A program made the position numbers and the translations under genes. This document shows positions 1-10,272 of a DNA stretch of 64,000 bases, piece by piece. Under the pieces are notes generated by a model. That model was not told where the DNA came from, did not search any database, and was given only the letters and a program-made list of their open reading frames with translations. The DNA is taken from the NCBI GenBank assembly GCA_024734495.1, contig JALMQS010000085.1:27279766-27343765 (forward strand), read 5' to 3'. The stretch comes from Forficula auricularia. Taxonomy: Eukaryota > Arthropoda > Insecta > Dermaptera > Forficulidae. Each line of letters starts with the position of its first letter. Position 1 is the stretch's first letter.

Positions 1-408
1 GGGTGGGGTTAAAGGGGTTAGGCGGGGTGGAGGGTACGGGGGTGCAGGGTTAAAGGAGTGGGGGGTTCAGGTGAGGGTCCAGTGGCGTAGTGGAGTGGTA
101 CGGGGGTGGAGTCCGTGGTAGGTGGGGTGCAGGATGGAGTGTTGGGTGGGGTGCGGGTGCTGGGTGGGTATCGGGGGGGAGTGGGATGAGAAGTTGGGGT
201 TCATGGGTTGGAGGTCCGAGGTGGGTGGGGGGTGAGATGGAGTGTTGGGGTGGTGGTGTGGGGGCGGGGGTTGGGCACGGGTGCATGGTGCGGGGAGTAG
301 GGGTGCTGGGTGGGAGTGGAGTGTGAGGGTGGGGTTCGTGTGTTGGGGGTCCAGGGGGCGTGTCCCATGGTTAGCAAGAGGGCCGCCGAAGGCGGGCCTT
401 GAAGCTAG
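1..408 (+). mobile_element. Helitron 3' end, G-rich non-autonomous family (family A)
   Basis: The right end shows the Helitron signature: a short GC hairpin (CCGCC-GAA-GGCGG, about 381-395), then a CTAG terminus at 405-408 followed by T. Upstream to the window edge is a G-rich, C-poor minisatellite-like tract. The same 3' end occurs at 36093, 46135 and, inverted, at 42789. The 5' part lies outside the window. Apparent proline-, glycine- or tryptophan-rich reading frames here come from the biased composition and are not genes. Confidence 0.85.
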
Positions 409-1294
409 TTTACTTATATATTTACGCTTATTCTAACTTTCATGTTAGATAAATCGTGTATAATGCTCTCAAAATTTATATTATTTGTAATTTCTTGTTC
501 TATGGACGAGATTTTCGGAAATTGAATAATAAACTTATGAAGTGAACAAGTTGTTTTTTACAACTACTATCACTAAATATAAATATATTTGTCTCCCCCC
601 ACTCCCTAGGTACGCCACTGTCTAAAATTCTATTTTTTTGTTCCCCATTAAGACATTTATTCATGAAATAACAGCCTTTGAAAAATTAATAAAAACATTC
701 AGAAATTTTTTTTTTAATTTTTGACTGATTGCATTTTTATTATCAATAATTAAATCTAATCCAAAATTTACTTAAATTACATTGTAAGAAAAAAAGTATA
801 AATTTTTACAAATATGAAAATTATCATGGTAGGAAATTTAAAAAAAATGAAGAATTAATAAAATAAATTATTCGCGCTTTACTATATTTGACGATTCTAT
901 TATATGAAAAATATACGAGTTGAAGTTGAAATATTTGATAATAAGTTTCAGGACTGAGAAAAATGTGAGATATTTAAAAAATTATTTGAAATTTCTTTAA
1001 AATATATTACAATTAAATTCCCTAATATTTCCAGGTTTTCCAGGTCTATGGCCACCCTGTACAAGTGTTTGAAGAGGGATTCTTCAACATTCACATTCGT
1101 AATGTAAAAAATTTTTATTGAGGACAAGTTTATTCTGTATGAAGAAATTCGAAGGGAAAATTTGTATTTTAATGAAGAAAGACTGAAGAGATGAAAAAGT
1201 AAGGGGGTGGACAGAAAAAGTATTTTCGAGTTTTAAACAAGAGTGTATTCCCCCCCCCCCCCACAAATATTTAAATTGATTGATTGAATGTGCA
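409..1294. other. AT-rich DNA without recognisable gene
   Basis: This stretch is low-complexity AT-rich sequence with no convincing reading frame, ending in a run of C at 1250-1262. I see nothing functional in it. Confidence 0.6.
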
Positions 1295-1302
1295 CTAAGA
1301 TG

Positions 1303-2657
1303 CAGAGATGTGACTTATTTTAGGTACAAGTATTTGAAATACAGATACAAAATAGGTATTTTCATCTTATATCTGAAATACTATTATTAATTTTAATTTT
1401 GTATTTAGATACATTCTTTTAGTATCTTAGTATTTTGTAAATACTAAGTTTGCTACAAATACTTTTACTAATTACCTAATCATTTTCCGCCCCCCTGTGG
1501 AGCGACTCTTCTCTTTTAGGGGGATAATAATGAGACCTCATCGAAGAAAAATGAGTGAGAAAATGTAAAATGAACAACTGGTTTTTTAATATAGTTATGG
1601 ATGAAATTATTGGCGAAATCAAAAATCTAAAAGGATATTCCTTGGGGGACGAGAATATAACATGCGTTTGCTACGCAGACGATGCAGCACTCGTTGCAGA
1701 AGATGAAGATTCCCTCCAGCGCCTCCTGTACAAATTTAGCTGTGTTGCTCATAAATTCGGTCTCACTCTGTCAACCAAGAAGACCAAAACACTGACAATC
1801 TCTAAATCACCACTCCGATGCAAACTACAACTGTACGATACCATTGTCGAACAAGTCATGTCCTTCACATACCTTGGCATCCAAATGACTTCTCATCAAG
1901 ACCTAGAAACAGAGGTAAGACATCAGGCAATAAGACCCTCAAAAATATCGGGTTGCCTTAACAATGCAATCTGGTCAAATCAATATTTAAGAACGGAGGC
2001 CAAGGTACGAGTCTACAAAACCGTAGTACGTCCAATATTAACTTACGCAGCAGAGACAAGACCCGATACTGCAAAAACTTCTCAATTATTGGAAACGACT
2101 GAAATGAAGACATTACGAAGGATAATGAACGTGACCAGGCTCGATAGGATGAAGGGTGAAGGTATTAGAGAAAAATGTGGAATACAAAAGGTGGGCGAAT
2201 GGGTTAAAAGAAGAAAGGCGGAATGGTATGCGCATGTGAGAAGAATGCCAGAAGACCGACTAGTAAAGAAAGTGATGACAAACAAGCCGGTTGGAATAAG
2301 AAGTAGAGGTCGTCCTAAGAAGAGATGGTATGACGTTCTGGAAGAAACAAACCTATAGGTTTAAAAATAAGAAGAAGAAGAACAACTGGTTTTACTTAAG
2401 TCTTAAAAATATAATATTTTCTAACATTTACGCGATTACTGTTCATAATTAATGTAATAAACTAAATAAACCTTAAGTTAAGATTAATAAAATTATGTTT
2501 TCTTTCAAAAAGTATTTAGAAAATACCTATTTTGTATCTAGTATTTTAAATACCATTTAAAAAAGTATCTTGTATCTCATATCTCAAATACTTTACTTAA
2601 AAGTATCTTGTAACTTGTATTCCAGATACTTTTTATGAGGTATCTTGTACATCTCTG
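1303..2657. mobile_element. hAT-type non-autonomous element interrupted by an RTE fragment
   Basis: The ends are short inverted repeats: CAGAGATGT at 1303-1311 and ACATCTCTG at 2649-2657. They are flanked by near-identical 8-base direct repeats, CTAAGATG (1295-1302) and CTAAGTTG (2658-2665). An 8-bp duplication and a CAGNG start are characteristic of hAT transposons. Subterminal regions on both sides are full of short AGTATTT/AAATACT and AAGTATC/GATACTT motifs in both orientations, as expected for transposase binding sites. No hAT transposase remains; the interior is occupied by an RTE-like insertion. Without that insertion the element is about 550 bp. Confidence 0.75.
1586..2379 (+). pseudogene. 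RTE-like non-LTR retrotransposon, 5'-truncated reverse transcriptase C-terminal part
   Basis: An open frame running to a stop at 2356-2358 encodes the end of a reverse transcriptase. The catalytic YADD (motif C) is at about 1675, followed by a TYLG motif, a YKTVVRPILTYAAETR segment, and the C-terminal WVKRRKAEWYAHVRRM and GRPKKRWYDVL segments typical of RTE-like elements. Fingers and most of the palm are missing. A 14-base direct repeat (GAACAACTGGTTTT, 1572-1585 and 2380-2393) flanks the insert and marks a 5'-truncated retrotransposition. The very short 3' UTR ending in a GAA repeat fits RTE. The open frame extends upstream to 1555, but that part is host hAT sequence read by chance. The surviving 250 or so codons lack stops, so the insertion is fairly young. 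Jockey-clade assignment is less likely but not excluded. Confidence 0.85.
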
Positions 2658-2665
2658 CTAAGTTG

Positions 2666-3464
2666 CCCCGGTTCGAATGCACCTGTAGAGAGGGTGTATT
2701 TGCCCTAAGGTACCTTATGATTACTGGAGAAGTGAAAAAACGCAACTATTTGTAGAGACTCGAACTGCAGATTTCACGGTTAAATCCAAGTTGTGAGTTC
2801 GATATATTGGGAGAAAATTCAGAATTTTTCAGAAAAATTCATTCAACACAAAACTTTGATTTCGCTAATGAAAACATTAGAATTCCGATGGTATATATTT
2901 TCATATTCTTTTAAATATGTATATATATATAGTCGATTGTAGAAGGGTTTTTTCGCGAGCCCAATCCCCAAGTGCAATAAAAAATGAAGGGGTGCATTTA
3001 TATTATAAATAATTGGTCGTGTTCAATTCAGGTCAATTTTGGGGGGCTGGTGAACTCATTCCTTGTTTGCAAAAAATAATTACTAACCTTAGGTAAAAGG
3101 ATTTTTTATTTATTTTTTTTAATTATATTTATGCGAGAAGGAGTTACACCAAGAAGGTGAATATAATATTATGCTTAATAGATGTCACCTCTAACGTGAT
3201 TTCACCACTTATAATTGTTATATTTATAGATAGAGATTTATAAATCTATAGTAAAGACAAACTATATATTTAATTAAATTTGAATTTATTTTTATTAAAA
3301 AAAACTAAATTAAATTTATTTAAAAAATATATATATATAGGTTTCTATTTGATATTAGGTACCTAACAAAAATTAGTGAAATACATATTATACAATTCTT
3401 ACAATGACAAATAATTACACATAAGTAATATAATTTTGTATTAGATGCAAATTACATGCATCGT
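2666..3464. other. AT-rich DNA without recognisable gene
   Basis: Low-complexity AT-rich sequence with short AT microsatellites near 2927 and 3328. No reading frame or RNA gene could be supported. Confidence 0.5.
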
Positions 3465-3905
3465 CGAGAGGCCAAAAAGTGCCATTTTGTACTTTATCCA
3501 ATGCGAAGCATGGGGAAAGTATTGTAATCGGTCTCGTTTCATTTAGTGCGTGCGGATGTATGGATGAATGGATGTATGTATGTTATCGTTTTTTTGGCCC
3601 ACGATTTTTTCCACACCGTTGCACCGATTGAAATGAAATTGAAAACTTACCATTATTTTAACAAAATGAAGCGCTGATTAGTTTTTGGTACACATAGGCA
3701 CACAAACATTAGTACTTTATTTAAGTACTTTTTTAGTTTTTTCTAAATATCTTGAAAATGACTTTACCAATTTTAATGAAATTTAATATCCTAATTAAGT
3801 ACCTTGGGGACCACAAAAAAGGTTAAATAAAGTTTTTAGAAAAATTATATTTTAAAGTACTTTACTCTAGAGTAAGATAGTACTTTTTTTAATTTTTAAT
3901 TTAAA
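3465..3905 (+). repeat. Dispersed repeat family R, copy 1
   Basis: This segment shares long stretches with 37822-38405, and shorter parts with 46252-46470 and 47270-47400. Shared landmarks are AGAGGCCAAAAAGTG, ACTTTATCCAATG, a CGGTCTCG segment, tandem GTATG/GGATG words, CCACACCGTT and a motif close to CCGATTGAAATGAAATTG. No coding capacity is seen. The ACCGATTNAAATGAAATT motif resembles sequence often found in arthropod Helentron or Helitron-type repeats, but no terminus is identified, so the class is left open. Confidence 0.65.
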
Positions 3906-4035
3906 TTCTTTAAAATTTATTCATTTGATCGTCTTAATATAGCTCAATTAAACTTGCTTAAGTAAGAATGGATAGGCTTCTCTCTGTGAAATGCTAAAAA
4001 TTTGGGAGGTAATTTTATAAGTAACCATAGCAACT

Positions 4036-4340
4036 GCGTTGTTTTCTTATCCGTTACCTTTGCTGAAGACATAGAGGAATCGACTTTAAACCAAAAAGAA
4101 CGATTGATCTCATCCAATACTTGAGAAATAACCATTCTTTATTGGATTTTTGACGTTTCGGTTTTTATTGGTAACCTTTGCTGAAGACATAGAGGAATCG
4201 ACTTAAAATCAAAAATAGCGATCGATTCTTATCTACTACTAGAGGAATAACCTTATTGCATTCCATTTTTGATGTTTTGACTATTAATGGCAATTTCTAC
4301 TGAAAACGTAGAAGAATCGACTTAAAATCAAAAAGACTAA
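4036..4340 (+). repeat. Tandem repeat, about three diverged units, also present inverted at 7425-7610
   Basis: Three diverged units of roughly 110-125 bp recur, each with GCTGAAGACATAGAGGAATC or a close variant, an AATCGACTT core and a GACGTTTCGG or GATGTTTTG segment. Inverted, diverged units lie at 7425-7610, so the repeat brackets the Penelope-like element between them. They may be part of that element's terminal structure or a separate nested repeat. Confidence 0.65.
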
Positions 4341-5130
4341 ACTCTTTTTTGGTAAACAACTCAAGCTTAAAATATTACTGAAAATTATTTTAACATTTCT
4401 TTTATTTAAAGGCTGAGGAGAAAGATCTTTTTTCTGTTTTAAACCCTGCAAAAAATTATTTAAGGAGTATAAAATGGTTCTGTGGCTGTTTTGTGAGGGA
4501 ACGACAGAGGTGTAAGCAGGGAGTGTTTCTTTTCATTTGATTAATTTAATGAAAAGTGTCGAATGAATAAGAAAAGTTTTAATTCGTAAATATTAATTTT
4601 ATTATAGTCAATGAATTGCTTTAAAATTGAATTGATAATATATATACGTTTACGGAAATACGATCAATGAGATGATTTCTTCATGTACCTGCAAATGGCG
4701 TTTGTGATCTTGATAAACGTCGCGTTAATGGGTGATATGGTTGGTTTTCGGCTCCTTTATCTCTCCACTGAGTTCAATACAGAGCCTTTTCTTCCCCCGT
4801 GAGAGACAAGAAATATTAAAATGAATTATTGGTGAAATTTGTGATCGGCAACATATTTATTAATTAATTGATTTATTTATTTATATGATGATCTGAGGCG
4901 ATTCGCCTTATAAAGCAGGTAACAAAAGTAACATAATATAAGAGATAATTAGAATACAAGTAAAAATATAATTCGTTATTTGGGGCCGATATAGAAATTA
5001 CGGAACCCCTCGCTTGATGGACGAGGAATTGTGCTGCGATTTAGAGAGAACATTTGGAAGCTCTTCACTCGGAAAGGTCAATCTCTAGTTTTTAAGGAAT
5101 TTGGTGTTGGTACTTGGTAAAACATTTTTT
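4341..5130. other. AT-rich DNA without recognisable gene
   Basis: Mixed-composition sequence with no convincing reading frame. It may contain undetected repeat debris. Confidence 0.5.
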
Positions 5131-5215
5131 AAAATTATTGGATAAAATACTTGGTAGGTTTCACATTAAGATATAAAAAATAAAACGAATTTATTTTTGG
5201 AGAATCTTTAATCTC

Positions 5216-5252
5216 GATATATATATATTTCGGGTGACTAACCCATCTTCAG
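5216..5252 (-). ncRNA. Hammerhead ribozyme motif (diverged) at the 3' side of the PLE
   Basis: Reading the minus strand: CTGAAGA, then stem II GGGT/ACCC with a five-base loop, then GAAAT, an AT-rich loop and ATC. CTGANGA and GAAA are the invariant hammerhead core; an A-T, T-A closing stem III and an AUC cleavage triplet are acceptable in the family. It lies about 470 bases downstream of the endonuclease stop on the same strand, the position expected for a PLE terminal-repeat hammerhead. Stem I pairing was not resolved by eye. Confidence 0.6.
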
Positions 5253-5293
5253 GAGAAACAGAAGGTAACTGACCTGGATAAGTCGAAATTGAA

Positions 5294-5700
5294 TACAAGT
5301 CAATGGTAAAATTTATTTTTAAGATAACAAAAGGGTAAATATTTAAAATTATTGGAGGGAGAAAAGGTAGGAAGTCTACTTTTGTTTAATTTTGAATGGC
5401 CTTTTGAGAAATGAGAATTTCGAATTTGAACACAACTCAATGGTAAAATTTATTTTTAAGATAACAAAAGGGTAAATATTTAAAATTATTGGAGGGAGAA
5501 AAGGTAGGAAGTCTACTTTTGTTTAATTTTGAATGGCCTTTTGAGAAGTGAGAATTTCGAATTTGAACACAACTCAATGGTAAAATTTATTTTTAAGATA
5601 ACAAAAGGGTAAATATTTGAAATTAGTGGAGGGAGAAAGGTAGGAAGTCTACTTTTGTTTAATTTTGAATGGTCTTCTGAGAAATGAGAATTTACACACA
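5294..5700. repeat. Tandem repeat, three units of about 137 bp
   Basis: Units start near 5294, 5431 and 5568, each containing CTCAATGGTAAAATTTATTT or a close variant, an AACAAAAGGGTAAATATTT segment, GGAGGGAGAAA and GTAGGAAGTCTAC. The units are almost identical, suggesting recent amplification. They lie in the 3' non-coding part of the PLE. Confidence 0.85.
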
Positions 5701-5718
5701 AAACAAATTTGCAAATAT

Positions 5719-6324
5719 TTAAAGAATGTAATCAATGATTGTACTTTTCTTAACTTCTAATTGATTATTTAGTATATTCGTTTTATTTGAGAGAGCTAAT
5801 TTTATTTCGGTTGACTCTAAAAAATCTAAACGTAAGCCCTTTCTTTCGAAATGTAACGGAACTAGGTGGCTAATAGAAGAGGTGTGTTTATTCAAATGTA
5901 GATGATTGGCGAAGGTAGAAGTAGATTCCATATTAATATCATCTGATCTGCTAAGACTATTAAAGGCTCTTTCATGTTCCGAGTAGCGAGTTCTAAAAGA
6001 GCGTCCAGTTTGTCCTATGTAGATTGCGTCGCAATTATCACAAGTCAATTTATATACCCCTGATTTATCTAATTTGTCAATTTTGTCTAATTTATTATTA
6101 ATTAGCTGTGAACCTAAAGTGTTTTTATTATATAAAGCAGGAGTTATACCAGACGTTCTAAGAGTTGAAGCTATAGGGTTTGTAACATGGTTCGAAATGA
6201 AGGGGAGTCTTTTAAATATTTTATCAGTTCCGGAATTTAGTGAGTGTGTGTGAGAGATACTTATTTTTCGATTAATTTTTTTGTAAATTTTATTAATTAT
6301 CAGTTTGTTGTAGCCATTATTCAC
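5719..6324 (-). pseudogene. PLE GIY-YIG endonuclease domain
   Basis: The frame of about 200 codons contains SGVYKLTC-DNC-DAIYIGQTGR followed by SFRTRYSEH. This is the GIY-YIG nuclease core (here GVY and YIG) with the Arg on the following helix and the PLE-type cysteine pair in the insert. Further on are FANHLHLNKH and a FLESTEIKLAL segment carrying the conserved Glu. In active PLEs this domain nicks target DNA to prime reverse transcription. It follows the RT on the same strand, but the junction between them (about 6350-6540) has two frame changes, so no continuous RT-EN protein can be read. The open frame itself shows no internal stop. Confidence 0.85.
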
Positions 6325-6349
6325 AGCTATATTATAAATTATATTTAGT

Positions 6350-7143
6350 TCATTGTTAAATAAGTCTGTAGATCATCGAATAAAAAGCGACAAATTTAGT
6401 GTTAGTAGGGTGGTTAGACGAAAATGGAATCACTGTGTCTGTGAAAGTATCTTTTCTAAAAATTTTGTAATTAAGTTTGTTTTTCGAAATAGTTATTTGG
6501 AGGTCCAAGAAAGAAAGGGTTTTATTTCCAATTTCGGATAATTAGAGTGAAGAGAGTTTAAATAATTTTGGAAAGAGCTTAATTGTCTAAGAGTACCTGA
6601 CCATATGACAAAAATATCATCAACGTATCTACGCCAAAATACAATTTGTTTAGCAAAGGAATTATTCGGACCAAGAATTGTTTTTTCTAAATTAGCCAAG
6701 TAAATTTCAGCAAGGAGGGGACTGAGCGGACTGCCGATTGCCAAACCATCGGTTTGCCTATAGAATTTATTATTAAAAATATAATAGTTCTGGTTTATGC
6801 ATAGGTCTAATAATTTAAGAATTTGACTATTATGAAGAGGATCTTTAATATTAAAATCAATCAGATCGACTAATATTTCTTTTAATTTTAAAAGAGGAAT
6901 CGAGGGGAAAAGGTTTTTCACGTCGAAAGAAATAAGCTTATGAGAATTTTGAATATTTACGCGTTGAAGAGAATTTGTTAGCTCTAGGGAATTTTTAACT
7001 GCGAAGTCAGAAGTAAACATATCCTTGAGAAGATTATTCAAATATTTACATATTTTGTATGCCGGGGCATTTATATAAGAGACCACTGGTCTGATGGGAT
7101 TGCCAATTTTGTGAAGTTTCTCTCTTAATGTGAAACCTACCAA
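6350..7143 (-). pseudogene. PLE reverse transcriptase, N-terminally truncated and frameshifted
   Basis: Reading from 7143 leftwards: LHKIGNPIRPVVS (the PLE finger motif), FDVKNLFPSIP with motif A Asp, GLAIGSPLSPLLAEIYL (motif B) and FWRRYVDDIFVIW with the catalytic YVDD (motif C). The frame closes at 6493. The continuation with FLDLQI and the thumb region is readable in another frame from about 6536 to 6360, so there is a frameshift near 6536 and another near 6360 before the endonuclease. The residues normally preceding the HKIG motif are replaced by a short unrelated frame, indicating 5' truncation. Telomerase-related PLE RTs lacking the endonuclease are excluded by the GIY-YIG domain just downstream. 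Confidence 0.88.
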
Positions 7144-7334
7144 GTATTTTATCCAATAATTTTAAGGCCAATCTCTTTTTATTCAATCCGGGACAAGTTG
7201 AAGTTACATTTTTATCTATTTTTTATTTTTAATTTTTTCAAATTCTTTCAATTTTATTAAATGAATAGTAAATATATAAAAAGAAATATAAATATATATA
7301 TATATAAATGTGGGGTTTCACGGGAATAAAAATA

Positions 7335-7419
7335 AAACAGTTTTTTATGAAAATTCAATATATTTCGGTTTATTTTGGGCCCATCTTCAGGAAGTACATT
7401 AGACTCATAAAAAACTGTT
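7335..7419 (-). ncRNA. Hammerhead ribozyme motif (diverged) with long stem I, upstream of the PLE
   Basis: On the minus strand the core is CTGAAGA (7384-7390), a weak stem II and GAAA (7363-7366). The flanks AACAGTTTTTTATGA and TCATAAAAAACTGTT are perfectly complementary and would form a long stem I enclosing the core. The cleavage triplet is not clear (AUU is the best candidate). It is in the same orientation as the PLE and its 3' hammerhead, but the sequence is not the same family. Confidence 0.5.
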
Positions 7420-7424
7420 CTATT

Positions 7425-7610
7425 CCTCAAGTATTAGATGAGAATCAATCGCTATTATTGGTTTAAAGTCAATTCCTCCATGACTTCAGCAATGGTTACC
7501 AAAAAAAACGAAACGTCAAAAATCCAATATAGAATGGTTATTCCTCGACTATTAAATGAGAATCGATAATTATTTTTGAATTAAAGTCAACCTGAACTGC
7601 AAATAGCAAG
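7425..7610 (-). repeat. Inverted copy of the 4036-4340 repeat
   Basis: The segment contains reverse-complement versions of the 4036-4340 unit landmarks (GAATCAATCGC, AAAGTCAATTCCTC, GGTTACCAA, AACGAAACGTCAAAAATCC). Together the two blocks bracket the PLE. Confidence 0.6.
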
Positions 7611-7674
7611 TGATATCTGATTAATAATAAAGGAATAAACATATTAATATTTTAAATGAGTTTGGATAAAGTTT

Positions 7675-8010
7675 AGCAACGATCCGTTGCTGTTTATTTC
7701 TTAAAAATTGGCCCAAGTAAGCCTTAAGGTTGGACACCGCTGATGAAGAACAGTGGTTTAAGAAGCCAAATTTGGGTTCTTTGGATTAAGGGGCTGCTAT
7801 GATGGTTTATAGTGAAATATTACATAAATTATAATTAATAGCATTTCTTGTGAAACTCCAAGAAATCCTCCCTTAATTATAATTTCAGATTCTTTGGGTC
7901 GCGCAAAGGCGTTATACAAAAATTTAATTACATTTTTTTCAATAAGATTAAAAATATATTTTAACTTATTCAATGAATCTACTATTAAAAATAAAAATAG
8001 AAGAAACATT
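7675..8010. repeat. hAT-like repeat debris
   Basis: Inverted relatives of 7690-7795 occur at 21175-21275 (shared: CCAAATTTGGGTTCTT, AAACCACTGTTC or its complement, a GTGTCCAACC end). The part near 7890-7960 shares words (GGGTCGC, AAATATATTTTAA) with 34445-34560. A CAGNGGTGTCCAACC-type end resembles hAT termini, but no target duplication was established. Confidence 0.5.
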
Positions 8011-8289
8011 CATTAAATATTCCTTGGATTAAAAAGTCCCCCATGTTCATCTTATTTGTTAATAAAAATTCATATGTGCGTTAACAAAAAGGTCGCCTCC
8101 ATTGGGAACTTGAAGAAAATAGATTAAATATCAAGAAAAAAAAAGTTTTGGGTCACTAGATGAACATATTTCTAAATTTCTTCCAGAACTTAAGTGACTT
8201 GATTTAAATTTTCATTAAGTTGAAGGGTTGGTTTTGTCGCAGATATAATAAAATAATAATTATTGATCACTATTAGAATTACGTAACTG

Positions 8290-8335
8290 ATAAATAACAG
8301 ATTCGGTCACCACTGGTCGACCATCCTCAGTAGTT
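8290..8335 (-). ncRNA. Degenerate hammerhead-like motif
   Basis: On the minus strand: CTGAGGA, stem II GGTC/GACC, then GAATC instead of GAAAC, followed by a T-rich stretch and ATC. The A-to-T change at the third A of GAAA would be expected to disrupt the core, so this is probably a non-functional relic of the hammerhead-bearing repeat family. Confidence 0.35.
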
Positions 8336-8949
8336 GCTAAAAATTGAAATGAAACATTTATTTACATTTTTCTATTTATAGAAATTACATCAATGCATAA
8401 GATTTACATTTTTTTTTTGATTATTATACAATAATTTGAAATCATACATACATCTCGTTCCAAGAACCGGAATTTGTCATTGTCACAATGAAACATTCAT
8501 TCTTAAATCTTCATTATAGATACATCACGCAATTCATTACAATCACCACAGATATATACATAGCGACAATTTATAAAAACGTTTATCACTGAACTAGAAC
8601 TATTTTGAATTAATGATTATACTTAAATATTATTCTAAGTTTGACTTTTTTCTAATTATCTCATTGCATCGTCAATTATTATACAATTAAAAACCCATTA
8701 TAAATAATCCATTCTAGAAACACATAAGTTAAATTCATTCTTATTTTTAATTTTTATTAATGAAATATCAAAATACATCTCCTATTACATTTTTCTTATA
8801 AAATCAATACATGTTTAATCAACACACTAAATCAAATCAATATTCTCACAACAATGACACAATGAGACTATAACATTCTGATATGTTTTCCGAATCCATT
8901 TTGAAATTTACACAATTATCGATATCCTTCAATATATAAAGAGATTCTT
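8336..8949. other. AT-rich DNA without recognisable gene
   Basis: AT-rich sequence outside the inverted duplication, with scattered short ATACATCTC and TCATTA words. No gene could be supported. Confidence 0.45.
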
Positions 8950-9222
8950 TTATTTTATATTATAAATTCAGTAACATCGAGAGAGAGCCCACCGAGTTTC
9001 AGCCACCTCTACTAGATAATAAATAAGATATCTATCAGAGCCAGATACCTTCTCTATACACCAACCACATTTACTCTTCATGAATAAGCTTCATTTTATC
9101 CCCAAACTTCACCCCACACACTTTAATATTTTTATATATTGTATTTATATCGTATCTATTAATCCAAAGATTATTCTTTTGGAAAATCTCAAAAGACAGT
9201 CAGGACAATTATAAGATCTCTC

Positions 9223-10272
9223 TCATGTATGTAACTTTAAATGCGTTTTGAGAGAAGATTTATGTGAGAAGCGTTTTTCACAATGGGGACAGGCAAAAGG
9301 TCTTTCTCCGGAATGGATCTGTAAATGAATATTAAGACTGTTCTTGTGTGCAAATCTCAACGGACACTGACTACATTTAAAAGGTTTGTCTCCTGTATGT
9401 ATTCTTAAATGCGTTGAGAGATGTAGATTTATGAGAGAAGCGTTTTTCACAATGGGCACAGGCAAAAGGTCTTTCTCTTGTATGTATCCTTAAATGATTT
9501 GTGAGATGAGATTTAAGTGAGAAGCGTTTTTCACAATGGGCACAGGCAAAGAGTCTTTCTCCGGAATGGATCTGTAAATGAATATTAAGACTGGTCTTGT
9601 GTGCAAATCTCAACGGACACTGACTACATTTAAAAGGTTTGTCTCCTGTATGTATTCTTAAATGCGTTGAGAGATTAGATTTTTGTGAGAAACGTTTTTC
9701 ACAATGGGCACAGGCAAAAGGTCTTTCTCTTGTATGTATTCTTAAATGCTTTGTGAGATTAGATTTACGTGAGAAACGTTTTTCACAATGGGCACAGGCA
9801 AAAGGTCTTTCTCCGGAATGGATCTGTAAATGATTATTAAGACTGATCTTGTGTGCAAATCTCAACGGACACTGACTACATTTAAAAGGTTTGTCTCCTG
9901 TATGTATTCTTAAATGCGTTGTGAGATTAGATTTTTGAGAGAAGCGTTTTTCACAATGGGGACACCCAAATGGCCTTTCCTCTGAATGTTCCAGCAAATG
10001 TTTATTGAGATCTGCTTTTGAAGTGAATCTCTTTTGACATGTTGTACACTTGATGAATTTCTGACCTGAATGAATTACAAAATTTCAAATAATTTTCAAA
10101 ATGGATTTCACTGCAAATTAAGGATTAAATTTACCTTTTTTTGATGCAGTAATATTTAACTGATTTTTTAATAGGCTATATATTTTCATATTAAAGCATT
10201 TCTTTTGATGCTTTTCTAGAAATGCTTCGCTTATAAAGATCATACTGCAATAGCAACAGGGATGAAGTGGCC
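9223..10272 (-). pseudogene. C2H2 zinc-finger gene, left-arm copy (10 fingers, one frameshift)
   Basis: Two exons are readable on the minus strand. Exon A (10272-10135) follows a TTATTTCAG acceptor and encodes an atypical C2HC finger (C-x2-C-x12-H-x4-C: CYC...HQKKC). A 69-base GT-AG intron separates it from exon B (10065-9223), with the split codon G|GT kept in phase. Exon B encodes ten C2H2 fingers joined by TGDKPFK, SGERPFA or TRERPFA linkers. Two finger types, CxHCEKRF and CSQCPLRF, alternate for part of the array. An extra A near 9425 shifts the frame inside finger 8; the rest continues in the other frame to a TGA at 9223-9225. Variation between fingers is concentrated at helix positions -1, 3 and 6, the DNA-contact positions. 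The likely role is a nuclear DNA-binding regulator; upstream exons and the N-terminal domain are not seen. A sequencing error at the shift cannot be excluded, in which case the gene could be intact here. Confidence 0.85.

Larger units (their letters stand above)
5134..7168 (-). mobile_element. Penelope-like element (PLE), decayed, minus strand
   Basis: The unit contains, in minus-strand order, a reverse transcriptase segment, a GIY-YIG endonuclease, a 3' array of about 137-bp repeats (5294-5700) and a hammerhead motif (5216-5252). RT plus GIY-YIG in this order is diagnostic of Penelope-like elements. A stretch of about 40 bp at 7129-7167, which starts the surviving RT reading frame, is repeated in inverted orientation at 5134-5173. 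Inverted partial duplications at PLE ends are known for the group. At least two frameshifts and a missing N-terminal RT part show the copy is inactive. Confidence 0.85.

Noticed and set aside
50..436. Overlapping proline-rich and glycine/tryptophan-rich open frames (also 35626-36109, 42793-43245, 45728-45913)
   Set aside because: They lie in the G-rich Helitron tract, are open on both strands because of composition, and are not conserved as frames among copies.
4165..4200. Hammerhead at GCTGAAGACATAGAGG
   Set aside because: CTGAAGA is present but there is no stem II followed by GAAA on the same strand; the nearby GACGTTTCGG lies in the wrong order.
5294..5700. CRISPR-like array
   Set aside because: The units are near-identical over their whole length without unique spacers, in an animal genome inside a Penelope-like element.
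7480..7530. Hammerhead at ACGAAACGTC
   Set aside because: GAAAC is present but no CTGANGA precedes it on that strand.
9639..9833. Plus-strand frame across the zinc-finger array
   Set aside because: Shadow of the minus-strand finger array; its repeated pattern simply mirrors the finger repeats.
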